Below, one piece after another: positions 1 to 6,646 of a stretch of DNA of 14,823 bases. Origin of the DNA: JBKHXU01 sp046565865 (GTDB taxonomy: Bacteria; Pseudomonadota; Gammaproteobacteria; Acidiferrobacterales; Sulfurifustaceae). The notes under the pieces are model-generated. The model had not been told where the DNA came from and made no database searches. It was given only the letters and a program-made list of their open reading frames with translations. Location of the stretch: assembly GCA_046565865.1 (NCBI GenBank), contig JBKHXU010000119.1, positions 1 through 14,823 of the forward strand, written 5' to 3'. Numbering within the stretch: position 1 is the first letter of the stretch; every line of letters begins with the position of its first letter. A program made the translations under genes and the position numbers.

Positions 1-1583
1 CCAATGCGCATCCGCACGTTTCGCGCGATGAGATTGCGGTGGTGCACAACGGGATTATTGAAAACCACGACGCACAACGCGAGCGCCTGAAGAAACTCGG
101 TTACGTTTTCGAATCGCAGACCGACACCGAGGTCATCGCGCACCTGGTGCACTACTACTTCAGTCAGAGCGGCGACCTGCTCAAGGCGACACAACAGGCG
201 GCGCGCGACCTCGTCGGCGCCTACGCCATCGCCGTGGTCTCGCTCAAGACGCCGGACACGATGGCCTGCGCCCGCTTCGGTTGTCCGCTGCTGATCGGCC
301 TCGGCGAGGGTGAAAACTTCATCGCCTCCGATGTCTCGGCGGTGCTGTCGGCGACGCGGCGCGTGATGTACCTCGAAGACGGCGACGTCGGCGAGATCAC
401 GCGCAAGGGCGTGCGCCTGTTTGACCGCGCCGGCAACCCGGTCGAGCGCCCGGTGCACGAATCCGACGTCTCGCTCGCCTCGCTCGAGCTCGGGCCCTAC
501 GCCCACTTCATGCAGAAGGAAATCTACGAGCAGCCGCAGGCGCTTGCCGACACCATCGAGGCGATCGTGACCCAAGGCGTCGCGCCCGAACTATTCGGCA
601 AGAATGCGGCCAAGATATTCTCCGAGATCGATTCGGTCGAGATTATCGCCTGCGGCACCAGCTACTACGCCGGCAGCACCGCACGCTATTGGCTGGAATC
701 GATCGCCAAGGTCCCGTGCAGCGTCGACATCGCCAGCGAATATCGCTACCGCGACACGGTGGCGAATCCGCGCCAACTCGTCGTCACCATCTCGCAGTCG
801 GGTGAGACGCTCGACACGCTGGAGGCATTGAAGCGCGCGATAGAGATCGGTCACATCCACACGCTCTCGATCTGCAACGTGCGCGAAAGCGCCATCCCGC
901 GTGCCTCGGAGCTGGTGTTCTTTACCCGCGCCGGCGCCGAAATCGGCGTGGCCTCGACCAAGGCGTTCACGACGCAACTTGCGGGACTGTTCGCGCTGAC
1001 GCTCGCGCTGGCCAAGGTGAAGGGCCGGCTCCCCGCGGCGGCCGAGGCCGGTTATCTCGATGCGCTGCGCTGCCTGCCGGGCAGCGTGCAGCACGCGCTG
1101 AATCTCGAACCGCAGATCAAGGCCTGGTCCGAACGCTTCGCGCCCAAAGAACACGCGCTATTCCTCGGCCGCGGCGTGCACTACCCGATCGCAATGGAAG
1201 GCGCGCTGAAGTTAAAAGAAATCTCCTACATCCATGCCGAGGCCTACCCCGCCGGCGAACTCAAGCACGGCCCGCTGGCGCTGGTCGACGCCAACATGCC
1301 GGTTGTGGTGATCGCGCCGAACGACGCTTTGCTGGAGAAAGTGAAATCGAATATGCAGGAAGTCCGCGCCCGTGGCGGCGAGCTATATGTGTTCGCGGAC
1401 GCCGATAGTCACTTTACCGAAAGCGAAGGCGTACATGTCATCCGTACTCCGCGCCACGTCGGTGTGCTGTCGCCGATCGTGCACGCAATCCCGGTGCAGC
1501 TGCTCGCCTACAACGCCGCCATCGCGCGTGGCACCGACGTCGACAAGCCGCGCAACTTGGCGAAATCGGTGACGGTGGAATAG
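1..1583 (+). CDS. glmS: Glutamine--fructose-6-phosphate aminotransferase (isomerizing), 5'-truncated by window
   Basis: This is GlmS, which makes glucosamine-6-phosphate from fructose-6-phosphate and glutamine, the first step towards peptidoglycan and LPS amino sugars; it is cytoplasmic. The reading frame is open from base 3 (NAHPHVS, then VVHNGIIENH), so the gene begins left of the window. About 526 residues are visible of the roughly 610 usual for the family, and the catalytic N-terminal Cys and first ~80 residues are missing. The rest of the glutaminase domain is followed by two SIS sugar-isomerase domains (IIACGTSYYAG with TISQSGET; then FLGRGVHYPIAMEGALKLKE with EAYPAGELKHGP). The C-terminus DKPRNLAKSVTVE is the family's invariant end, so the 3' end is intact. 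The ATG at 39 is an internal Met, not the start. The gene ends 7 bases from the convergent bfr stop. Confidence 0.97.
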   Translation, partial: NAHPHVSRDEIAVVHNGIIENHDAQRERLKKLGYVFESQTDTEVIAHLVHYYFSQSGDLLKATQQAARDLVGAYAIAVVSLKTPDTMACARFGCPLLIGLGEGENFIASDVSAVLSATRRVMYLEDGDVGEITRKGVRLFDRAGNPVERPVHESDVSLASLELGPYAHFMQKEIYEQPQALADTIEAIVTQGVAPELFGKNAAKIFSEIDSVEIIACGTSYYAGSTARYWLESIAKVPCSVDIASEYRYRDTVANPRQLVVTISQSGETLDTLEALKRAIEIGHIHTLSICNVRESAIPRASELVFFTRAGAEIGVASTKAFTTQLAGLFALTLALAKVKGRLPAAAEAGYLDALRCLPGSVQHALNLEPQIKAWSERFAPKEHALFLGRGVHYPIAMEGALKLKEISYIHAEAYPAGELKHGPLALVDANMPVVVIAPNDALLEKVKSNMQEVRARGGELYVFADADSHFTESEGVHVIRTPRHVGVLSPIVHAIPVQLLAYNAAIARGTDVDKPRNLAKSVTVE

Positions 1584-1590
1584 AGGAAAC

Positions 1591-2073
1591 CTACGAAGAC
1601 GAACCTTCCGCCATTTGCGACTGAAGGTAGTTCTGCTCGCCCACGCGCTTGATGAGATCGAGCTGCGTCTCAAGCCAGTCGATGTGCTCTTCTTCGGACT
1701 CCAATATCTCTTCGAACAATTCGCGCGACACATAATCGGCCACCGACTCGCAATGCGCGATAGCTTCTTGCAGTAACGCGCGCGCCATTTGTTCCTGCTT
1801 GAGGTCGCAGCCCAGCGCCTCGGCGACGTTCTCGCCGATTAATAGCTTGCCCAGGTCTTGTAGATTCGGCAGGCCTTCCAGGAACAGGATGCGCTGGATC
1901 AGGCGATCGGCATGCTTCATCTCGTCGATCGATTCTTTCTTCTCGTGGTCGGCCAGGCGCGGCAGCCCCCAGTTATCGAACATGCGGGCGTGCAGGAAGT
2001 ACTGGTTAATCGCGGTCAGCTCGTTGAGCAGCACGCGGTTGAGGTACTGAATGACTTTGGGATCGCCTTTCAT
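1591..2073 (-). CDS. bfr: Bacterioferritin, heme-containing iron storage protein
   Basis: A 160-residue bacterioferritin, the normal family length. Twenty-four such subunits form a shell that oxidises Fe(II) and stores it as a ferric mineral. All di-iron ferroxidase ligands are at canonical positions: E18, Y25, E51, H54, E94, E127 and H130. The heme ligand M52 is also present (EMKHAD), so this is a true bacterioferritin and not a heme-free ferritin. The start is the ATG at 2073 (MKGDPKVIQYLN), which matches the family N-terminus. The same frame stays open upstream to 2556, but that extension crosses bfd and the Fur-type site and does not look like protein. No clear Shine-Dalgarno is visible. 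bfd lies 55 bases upstream on the same strand, so the two are probably one transcript. Confidence 0.97.
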   Translation of the reverse strand: MKGDPKVIQYLNRVLLNELTAINQYFLHARMFDNWGLPRLADHEKKESIDEMKHADRLIQRILFLEGLPNLQDLGKLLIGENVAEALGCDLKQEQMARALLQEAIAHCESVADYVSRELFEEILESEEEHIDWLETQLDLIKRVGEQNYLQSQMAEGSSS

Positions 2074-2128
2074 TCGGGGAGGGTCTCGGGGGTTTTCGTT
2101 GTAGTTTACCGGCCCGGTAACAATGCTG

Positions 2129-2323
2129 TCAGCCGGCGGGAGCCCAGGCTGCGCTATCGGGAAGCAAATTTTCCTGCAACAACGCCTCGGCGGACGGGCG
2201 ACATTTACCGCAGTTTGTGCCAAGGCCGAGACAGCGTTCGAGATCCTTGAGCGAGCAGGCACCGAGCTCGGTGCATTGGCGAATTTCGCGATCGGTGATG
2301 GCGTTACAAATGCAAACGTACAT
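2129..2323 (-). CDS. bfd: Bacterioferritin-associated ferredoxin
   Basis: A 64-residue Bfd, the [2Fe-2S] protein that docks on bacterioferritin and passes electrons to its heme so that stored Fe(III) leaves as Fe(II). The four cluster cysteines are visible as C4-x-C6 and C38-x-x-C41 (MYVCICNAIT and TNCGKC), the BFD arrangement. Three further cysteines (C17, C23, C31) are not part of the usual set. The start is the ATG at 2323. It is first in a bfd-bfr pair, the same order as in E. coli, transcribed away from hemP. A sigma70-like promoter (2352-2380, minus strand) lies just upstream with its -35 element touching a Fur-box candidate, so iron-dependent repression is likely. The last ~15 residues (PDSAAWAPAG end) are a non-conserved tail. 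Confidence 0.95.
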   Translation of the reverse strand: MYVCICNAITDREIRQCTELGACSLKDLERCLGLGTNCGKCRPSAEALLQENLLPDSAAWAPAG

Positions 2324-2351
2324 GACTCGTTGCTCAGGTTAGGCAGGCGCG

Positions 2352-2380
2352 ATACTACCCAACCGTGTTGACTTTGTAAA
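2352..2380 (-). promoter_or_regulatory. Candidate sigma70 promoter for bfd-bfr
   Basis: Read on the minus strand: -35 TTTACA (2380-2375, 5 of 6 to consensus), a 17-base spacer, then -10 TAGTAT (2357-2352, 4 of 6). The predicted transcript start would give a leader of roughly 20 bases before the bfd ATG at 2323. The -35 element overlaps the edge of the Fur-type palindrome. Confidence 0.5.
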
Positions 2381-2396
2381 CGAGAATAATTATCGT
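2368..2396 (+). promoter_or_regulatory. Candidate sigma70 promoter for the hemP-FTR1 operon
   Basis: -35 TTGACT (2368-2373, 5 of 6), exactly 17 bases, then -10 TATCGT (2391-2396, 4 of 6). The Fur-type site lies in the spacer and over the -10 element, a classic position for repression. If this is the real promoter, transcription starts within a few bases of the hemP ATG at 2405, and hemP would be read from an almost leaderless mRNA. Confidence 0.45.
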
Positions 2397-2398
2397 TT
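2378..2398. promoter_or_regulatory. Candidate Fur box between bfd and hemP
   Basis: The 21-base site AAACGA...TCGTTT is an imperfect palindrome around GAGAATAATTATC (2382-2394). Against the 7-1-7 Fur consensus TGATAAT-N-ATTATCA, the stretch 2381-2395 matches 11 of 14 defined positions. It sits in the 81-base gap between the divergent bfd and hemP genes and overlaps elements of both predicted promoters. All neighbouring genes concern iron, which supports Fur; the regulator itself is not in the window. Confidence 0.7.
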
Positions 2399-2404
2399 GT
2401 ATCT

Positions 2405-2587
2405 ATGAGCCAGATCGCGCCGAAAAATGCCCCGAAAATCCATGCCAATCGCCCAGAACCGCCGCGACCGACCACGGTGTCCAGCACGACATTGCTGGGC
2501 CGTGCGCAGGAGCTGCGGATCCTGCATGAGGGTCGTGAGTATCGGCTGCGTCGCACTCAGAACGGTCGCCTGATCCTGACCGCCTAG
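2405..2587 (+). CDS. hemP: HemP family small protein (hemin uptake protein)
   Basis: A 60-residue protein with the HemP pattern in its second half: LLGRAQELRILHEGREYRLR followed by RTQNGRLILTA. HemP/HmuP proteins are small and basic, usually lie beside heme-uptake genes under Fur, and in some bacteria help activate them; the biochemical role is not settled. The N-terminal ~27 residues are Pro/Lys-rich and probably disordered. The ATG at 2405 is the only possible start, because an in-frame TAA lies at 2387-2389. No Shine-Dalgarno precedes it. It is the first gene after the Fur-type site, and the cytochrome-FTR1 gene follows 27 bases later. No heme receptor or heme transporter is present in this window, which is unusual for hemP. 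Confidence 0.85.
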   Translation: MSQIAPKNAPKIHANRPEPPRPTTVSSTTLLGRAQELRILHEGREYRLRRTQNGRLILTA

Positions 2588-2614
2588 CCGCTAGAACACA
2601 GTCCAAGACAAACC

Positions 2615-4609
2615 ATGAATATGGGTTCCCGGTCGGTATGGGTCACGGCACGAAAGCGGCTTCGCCGCTGGCTGCCGCGCGGCCTGGCGCTTGCGTTCTC
2701 TGTCGCGGTTCCGCTTGTGGCGTGGGCGCAAGACCCGGCGCCGACCGTGCTGCACCTGCTCGACTACATCGCGGTCGACTACGCCGAGGCGGTCGCGGAC
2801 GGAAAGATAACGAACGCGAACGAGTACGCGGAGATGCGCGAGTTCGGGCGCAACGTTCGCACGTTGATCGCTCAGCTGCCGGCGCGACCGGCGGGGAAAC
2901 AGTTGCTCGCGGACGCGACCGCGTTGATCCGCGCGATCGAGACGAAGGCGCCAGCCGCGCAGATCGCGGCTCAGGCCAGCGCCCTGCGCTGGGCCGTGAT
3001 CGATGCGTATCAACTGACGATCGCGCCGCGCCGCCCGCCGGATCTCGCGCGCGGCGCCGCGCTGTACGAAGCGCAATGCGCGATGTGCCATGGCAAAGAC
3101 GGACATGGTGACGGCGCGGCGGGACGGTCGCTCGATCCGGCGCCGTCGAATTTCCACGACACCGAGCGCATGGCGAACCGCAGCGTTCACGGGCTCTACA
3201 ACACGATCACGCTCGGCGTCGCCGGCACCGGCATGGCGTCGTACTCGCATCTCGGCGAAGACGATCGCTGGGCGTTGGCGTTCCACGTCGCGAACTTCGC
3301 CGCCAGCGAGAACGAACTCGCGGCCGGGGCGGCACTGTGGAGTGGTGGTCGTGGCCGGGGCGATTTCGCGGATCTGAATAACGTTGCCACGCTTTCCGCG
3401 AACGAAACGCGCGCGCGCTTCGGCGCCGACGGTGCGGCGATGCAAGTCTATCTGCGTGCGCACCCGGAGGCGCTTGCGGCGACGAAACCGACGCCGCTCA
3501 CATTCGCGACGAACATGATCGACCAAAGCCTCTCCGCCTACCGCGCCGGCCGTCGCGCCGAGGCGACGCAGCTCGCGGTGCAGGCGTACCTCGAGGGCTT
3601 CGAGCTGGCGGAATCGGGACTCGGCAGCGTCGATGCCGACCTGACGGCGCGCACCGAGCGCGAGATGATGGCGTATCGCGAAATGCTGCAGGCCGGCGCG
3701 CCGATCGAACACGTCGAAGCGCGGGCGGCAACGATTCGACAACAGCTGGCGCTGGCGAGCGAAAAACTCGACGGCGCACGCCTGTCGCCGGCGACCACGT
3801 TTGTCAGCGCACTCGTGATTCTCGTGCGCGAGGGGGCCGAGGCGATCCTGGTCGTGGCCGCGATCCTCGCGTTCCTGGCCCGCGCCGGCCGCGGCGAGGC
3901 GCGTCGTTACGTGCACGCCGGTTGGGTCGCGGCGCTCGGGCTCGGCGTTGTCACGTGGCTGGTGTCGAACTACGTCGTGCAGATCTCCGGCGCCGGCCGC
4001 GAGCTGACCGAGGGTGTGACCGCGCTCGTCGCCGCGGCGATGCTGCTCTACGTCGGTTACTGGCTGCACAGCAAATCGCACAGCGCCGCGTGGCAGAAGT
4101 ACATCCGCGACAAGATCGGCGGCGTACTGTCGCGCGGCACCGTATGGACGCTCGCGCTGATCTCATTTCTCGCGGTCTATCGCGAGGCGTTCGAGACGGT
4201 GCTGTTCTACCAGACACTAGCGGTGCAGGCCGGCCCCGGCGGCCGCGGCGCGCTGCTCATGGGCCTGTTCGTGGGTGCGGCGCTGCTCGTCGCCGTCGCC
4301 TGGGCGATCCTGCGCGCGAGCGTGCGGCTACCGGTCGGCTTATTCTTTTCCGCCTCCAGCGCGATACTCGTGATCCTGGCGATCGTCTTCACCGGCCAGG
4401 GCATTGCCGCGCTGCAAGAGGCGGGGAAGGTCGGCGTGAATACGGTTGCGTTCATTGCCGTGCCCGTGCTCGGTATTTATCCGACGCTGCAGACGCTGGC
4501 GGCGCAGACGGCGGTCGTGGCCCTGAGCGTGATCGGGGTGTGGTGGGCGTCACGCGCCGCGCGGGCTGCGGCCGGTGGGCCGGGCGAGGACACCGCAGCC
4601 GCGCGCTAG
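2615..4609 (+). CDS. Cytochrome c - FTR1 iron permease fusion protein
   Basis: A 664-residue two-part iron transporter. Residues 1-38 are a signal peptide (basic start, hydrophobic core, AWA-QD). The periplasmic part holds a mono-heme cytochrome c domain at about 145-230, with CAMCH at 155-159 and the likely axial Met at M207 (GTGMASY). A helical linker spans about 295-390. From about 393 comes an FTR1 permease domain of roughly seven membrane helices with both iron-binding motifs, REGAE (405-409) and REAFE (523-527). FTR1 permeases take iron that is oxidised as it passes; here the fused heme is well placed to accept the ferroxidation electron, which I infer from architecture. This fusion is a known proteobacterial arrangement. 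A second ATG lies at 2621; neither has a clear ribosome site. It probably shares the hemP transcript. The gap to the next gene is 106 bases. Confidence 0.93.
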   Translation: MNMGSRSVWVTARKRLRRWLPRGLALAFSVAVPLVAWAQDPAPTVLHLLDYIAVDYAEAVADGKITNANEYAEMREFGRNVRTLIAQLPARPAGKQLLADATALIRAIETKAPAAQIAAQASALRWAVIDAYQLTIAPRRPPDLARGAALYEAQCAMCHGKDGHGDGAAGRSLDPAPSNFHDTERMANRSVHGLYNTITLGVAGTGMASYSHLGEDDRWALAFHVANFAASENELAAGAALWSGGRGRGDFADLNNVATLSANETRARFGADGAAMQVYLRAHPEALAATKPTPLTFATNMIDQSLSAYRAGRRAEATQLAVQAYLEGFELAESGLGSVDADLTARTEREMMAYREMLQAGAPIEHVEARAATIRQQLALASEKLDGARLSPATTFVSALVILVREGAEAILVVAAILAFLARAGRGEARRYVHAGWVAALGLGVVTWLVSNYVVQISGAGRELTEGVTALVAAAMLLYVGYWLHSKSHSAAWQKYIRDKIGGVLSRGTVWTLALISFLAVYREAFETVLFYQTLAVQAGPGGRGALLMGLFVGAALLVAVAWAILRASVRLPVGLFFSASSAILVILAIVFTGQGIAALQEAGKVGVNTVAFIAVPVLGIYPTLQTLAAQTAVVALSVIGVWWASRAARAAAGGPGEDTAAAR

Positions 4610-4715
4610 GCAGCAGCGAATTTCCGCCAGCCAGCAAGCTGCTCGTTTCGCTTAGCCCGCCCGCCTCAACCCTAACAACCCGTATGGCCATGAACATGAT
4701 CGGGGGCATTTGCCG

Positions 4716-5249
4716 ATGGAACCCTTAATCCGCTGGATCACGGTACCGGCGCTGGTGGTAGCGGCGCCGGCTTACGCCGTGCAGTACCTCAGCGTCGAGC
4801 AGGCGCAGGCAGCGCTGTTCCCCGCCGGCACGCAGTTCGCGCCGCAAGCGCTCGCGCTCACCGCGGAACAGAAGCAGGCAATCGCCCAGGCCGGCGGTCA
4901 GCGCGTACGCGATTTCAGGCCCAAGGTGTGGCGCGCGGAGCGCGACGGGCAGGCGCACGGTTGGTTCCTCGTGGACCAGGTGATCGGCAAGCACGAATTC
5001 ATCACCTACGCCGTTGCCATCGGTGCCGACGGTGCGGTGCGCGGCGTCGAGGTCATGGATTATCGCGAGACCTACGGCTACGAGATTCGCAATCCCAATT
5101 GGCGCCGCCAGTTCGCCGGCAAGCGTCATGGCGACGCGCTCAAGCTCGGGACCGACATCCAGAACATCAGCGGCGCGACGCTGTCGTGTCGCAACGTCAC
5201 CAACGGCGTGAAGCGCCTGCTCGCGCTGCACGCGACCGCGCTCCGATGA
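4716..5249 (+). CDS. Periplasmic FMN-binding (covalently flavinylated) protein
   Basis: A 177-residue exported FMN-binding-domain protein. Residues 1-21 form a signal peptide (hydrophobic core, cleavage after AYA). Near the end it carries DIQNISGATLS (147-157), the motif that ApbE recognises; FMN is expected on T155 by a phosphoester bond. Such domains are one-electron carriers in the periplasm, as in NqrC and RnfG. The ATG at 4716 is preferred because a GGGGG ribosome site (4702-4706) lies 9 bases upstream; a TTG at 4710 is in frame but too close. Its stop overlaps the ATG of apbE (ATGA, 5246-5249), so modifier and substrate are translationally coupled. It follows the FTR1 gene and precedes a membrane cytochrome-like gene, suggesting it shuttles electrons between membrane and periplasmic iron. 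Confidence 0.9.
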   Translation: MEPLIRWITVPALVVAAPAYAVQYLSVEQAQAALFPAGTQFAPQALALTAEQKQAIAQAGGQRVRDFRPKVWRAERDGQAHGWFLVDQVIGKHEFITYAVAIGADGAVRGVEVMDYRETYGYEIRNPNWRRQFAGKRHGDALKLGTDIQNISGATLSCRNVTNGVKRLLALHATALR

Positions 5250-6052
5250 AGACGCACGTAATCCGTCGCGCCCGGCCGCTGCTCGGGACGTTCGTTGAAA
5301 TCACCGCACGCGGCCGCGACGCGGCCCGGCTCGAGCGCGCGGTGGGCGCCGCGTTCGCGACGATCGAACGGCTGCAAGCCCGGCTCAATGTGCATGACCC
5401 CGCGAGCGAAGTCTCGCGCCTGAATTGCACGGCGCAGCGCCGCCCGATGGCGGTGAGCGGCGACACCTGGCGCCTGCTGCGCGCGGCGAAGCGAATGTCG
5501 CTGCTGAGCGCGGGCGCGTTCGATGTGACCGCGCCGCGCGCGCGCGGCGGCGGCGATTTCCGTGACATCGCGCTGCTGCGCGGCCGACGTGTGCGCTTCG
5601 CCCGCACGCTGCGCGTCGACCTCGGTGGCATCGCCAAAGGTTATTGCGTCGATCGCGCGGTCGCCGCGCTTGCACGCTTCGGCGTGCGTAGCGGACTGGT
5701 CAACGCCGGCGGCGATCTGCGTGCCTTCGGTGCGCACGCGTACCCGCTGCAACTGCGCCATCCCGCCGACCCGCGTGCGCTCCTGGCTTGGGGCCGCGTG
5801 CGCAATGCCGCGGTCGCAACCTCGGCGCGCTACCGCACCGGGCGCGACCGTTGCGCCGGCGCGCTGGTCCATGGATGCAGCGGCGCCCCGATCGACGCCG
5901 GGATCAGCGTCAGCGTGCGCGCAGAGCGCGCATGGGTCGCGGACGCATTGACCAAAGTGGTGATGCTCCGGGGCGCCGCGGCCGCCGACGTGCTCGCGCG
6001 CTATCGTGCGCGCGCGTGGGTGCTGGGCACCGAAGGCGGCGCGCCAGAATGA
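5246..6052 (+). CDS. apbE: FAD:protein FMN transferase (ApbE family), compact
   Basis: ApbE attaches FMN from FAD to a Thr/Ser of target flavoproteins; the target here is almost certainly the overlapping upstream gene. Family landmarks are present in order: PLLGTFVEI (11-19), the substrate loop HDPASEVSRLN (50-60), GAFDVTAP (90-97), DLGGIAKGYCVDRA (125-138), VNAGGDLRAFG (152-162), ATSARYR (191-197), and ADALTK (232-237) in the metal-binding region. At 268 residues it is shorter than the usual 300-350; the segment between FDVT and DLGG is cut down to about 30 residues. No signal peptide or lipobox is visible at the N-terminus, which is odd because the target is exported. The start is fixed by the ATGA overlap with the FMN-binding gene, and its own TGA overlaps the next ATG (6049-6052). 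Confidence 0.9.
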   Translation: MKTHVIRRARPLLGTFVEITARGRDAARLERAVGAAFATIERLQARLNVHDPASEVSRLNCTAQRRPMAVSGDTWRLLRAAKRMSLLSAGAFDVTAPRARGGGDFRDIALLRGRRVRFARTLRVDLGGIAKGYCVDRAVAALARFGVRSGLVNAGGDLRAFGAHAYPLQLRHPADPRALLAWGRVRNAAVATSARYRTGRDRCAGALVHGCSGAPIDAGISVSVRAERAWVADALTKVVMLRGAAAADVLARYRARAWVLGTEGGAPE

Positions 6053-6534
6053 AGCGCGCCGAGCCGCCTAATCGCCCCGGCCGGGGCGGCGTGTCCGTGC
6101 TGCTCACGCTCACCGTGCTGCTGCTAGTGAGCGGTAGCGTCTGGCTGGTGCTGGATACGGCGTTTACGGTCGAGGGCGAGTTTGGACCGGCCAAGCATCC
6201 GTTGCAGGTATGGATGCTGCGGGCGCATGCGGCGTTTGCTATGGCTATGCTCGTCGCATTCGGTAGCCTGCTGCCGAGTCACGTTTGGCCGCTTTGGAGC
6301 ACACGGTGCAACCGCGGCAGCGGCGCCATGTTGGTCGCGCTTGTGCTCGGTCTGGTGCTGACCGGGTATCTACTTTATTACCTCGGCGACGAGGACTGGC
6401 GCACGGTCGTCGCGCGCATGCATTGGATCGGCGGTCTCGTGCTCGCGGGGGCGTTGGTGTTGCACATGGTCATGGGAAAGCGCGCGGCAGTGCGACACAA
6501 GCGTGCGCGCTCGCGCGCCGTCGGCGCGCTGTGA
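6049..6534 (+). CDS. Four-helix membrane protein, cytochrome b / DUF4405-like
   Basis: A 161-residue integral membrane protein with hydrophobic segments at about 15-36, 56-75, 92-112 and 125-143. Histidines sit near helix ends (H60, H78, H125, H139; also H50 and H150), as expected for b-type heme ligands. I read it as a small b561-like membrane cytochrome of the DUF4405 type, but the family call rests on topology and histidines only. The start ATG overlaps the apbE stop (ATGA). FMN-binding proteins, ApbE and small histidine-rich membrane proteins co-occur in extracytosolic flavin electron-transfer systems, so the likely job is passing electrons from quinol or a cytoplasmic donor to the periplasmic flavoprotein. 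Basic N- and C-termini suggest both ends lie in the cytoplasm. Confidence 0.8.
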   Translation: MKRAEPPNRPGRGGVSVLLTLTVLLLVSGSVWLVLDTAFTVEGEFGPAKHPLQVWMLRAHAAFAMAMLVAFGSLLPSHVWPLWSTRCNRGSGAMLVALVLGLVLTGYLLYYLGDEDWRTVVARMHWIGGLVLAGALVLHMVMGKRAAVRHKRARSRAVGAL

Positions 6535-6632
6535 CGGGGTATCGCCAGCGCTTCAACGAATTTCAACAAGCCAGCCAGCAAGCGCATGCCGCTTGGGTAG
6601 CCAGCCATCCCGACATCAATCAATCATCGACA

Positions 6633-6640
6633 AGAGGAGA
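6633..6640 (+). promoter_or_regulatory. Strong Shine-Dalgarno for the porin gene
   Basis: AGAGGAGA lies 6 bases before the ATG at 6647. It is the clearest ribosome site in this operon, fitting high expression of an outer-membrane porin, and it decides the start. Confidence 0.8.
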
Positions 6641-6646
6641 GCTGGT

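Noticed and set aside
2074..2556. N-terminal extension of the bfr frame to 321 residues
   Set aside because: It crosses the intact bfd gene, the divergent promoters and part of hemP; the conserved bacterioferritin N-terminus is at the ATG at 2073.
2591..4081. A 496-codon open frame on the minus strand across the cytochrome c-FTR1 gene
   Set aside because: It mirrors the FTR1 gene in high-GC DNA, is dominated by Arg, and has no recognisable motif; the plus strand has clear heme and REXXE motifs.
4684..4728. A 14-codon peptide (MAMNMIGGICRWNP) overlapping the FMN-binding gene start, as a regulatory leader
   Set aside because: It lacks its own ribosome site, any codon bias for a sensed amino acid, and alternative hairpins that would suggest attenuation.
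4928..5245. 106-residue N-terminal extension of apbE
   Set aside because: It is Arg-rich shadow of the FMN-binding gene; the family N-terminus (RPLLGT) begins right after ATG 5246.
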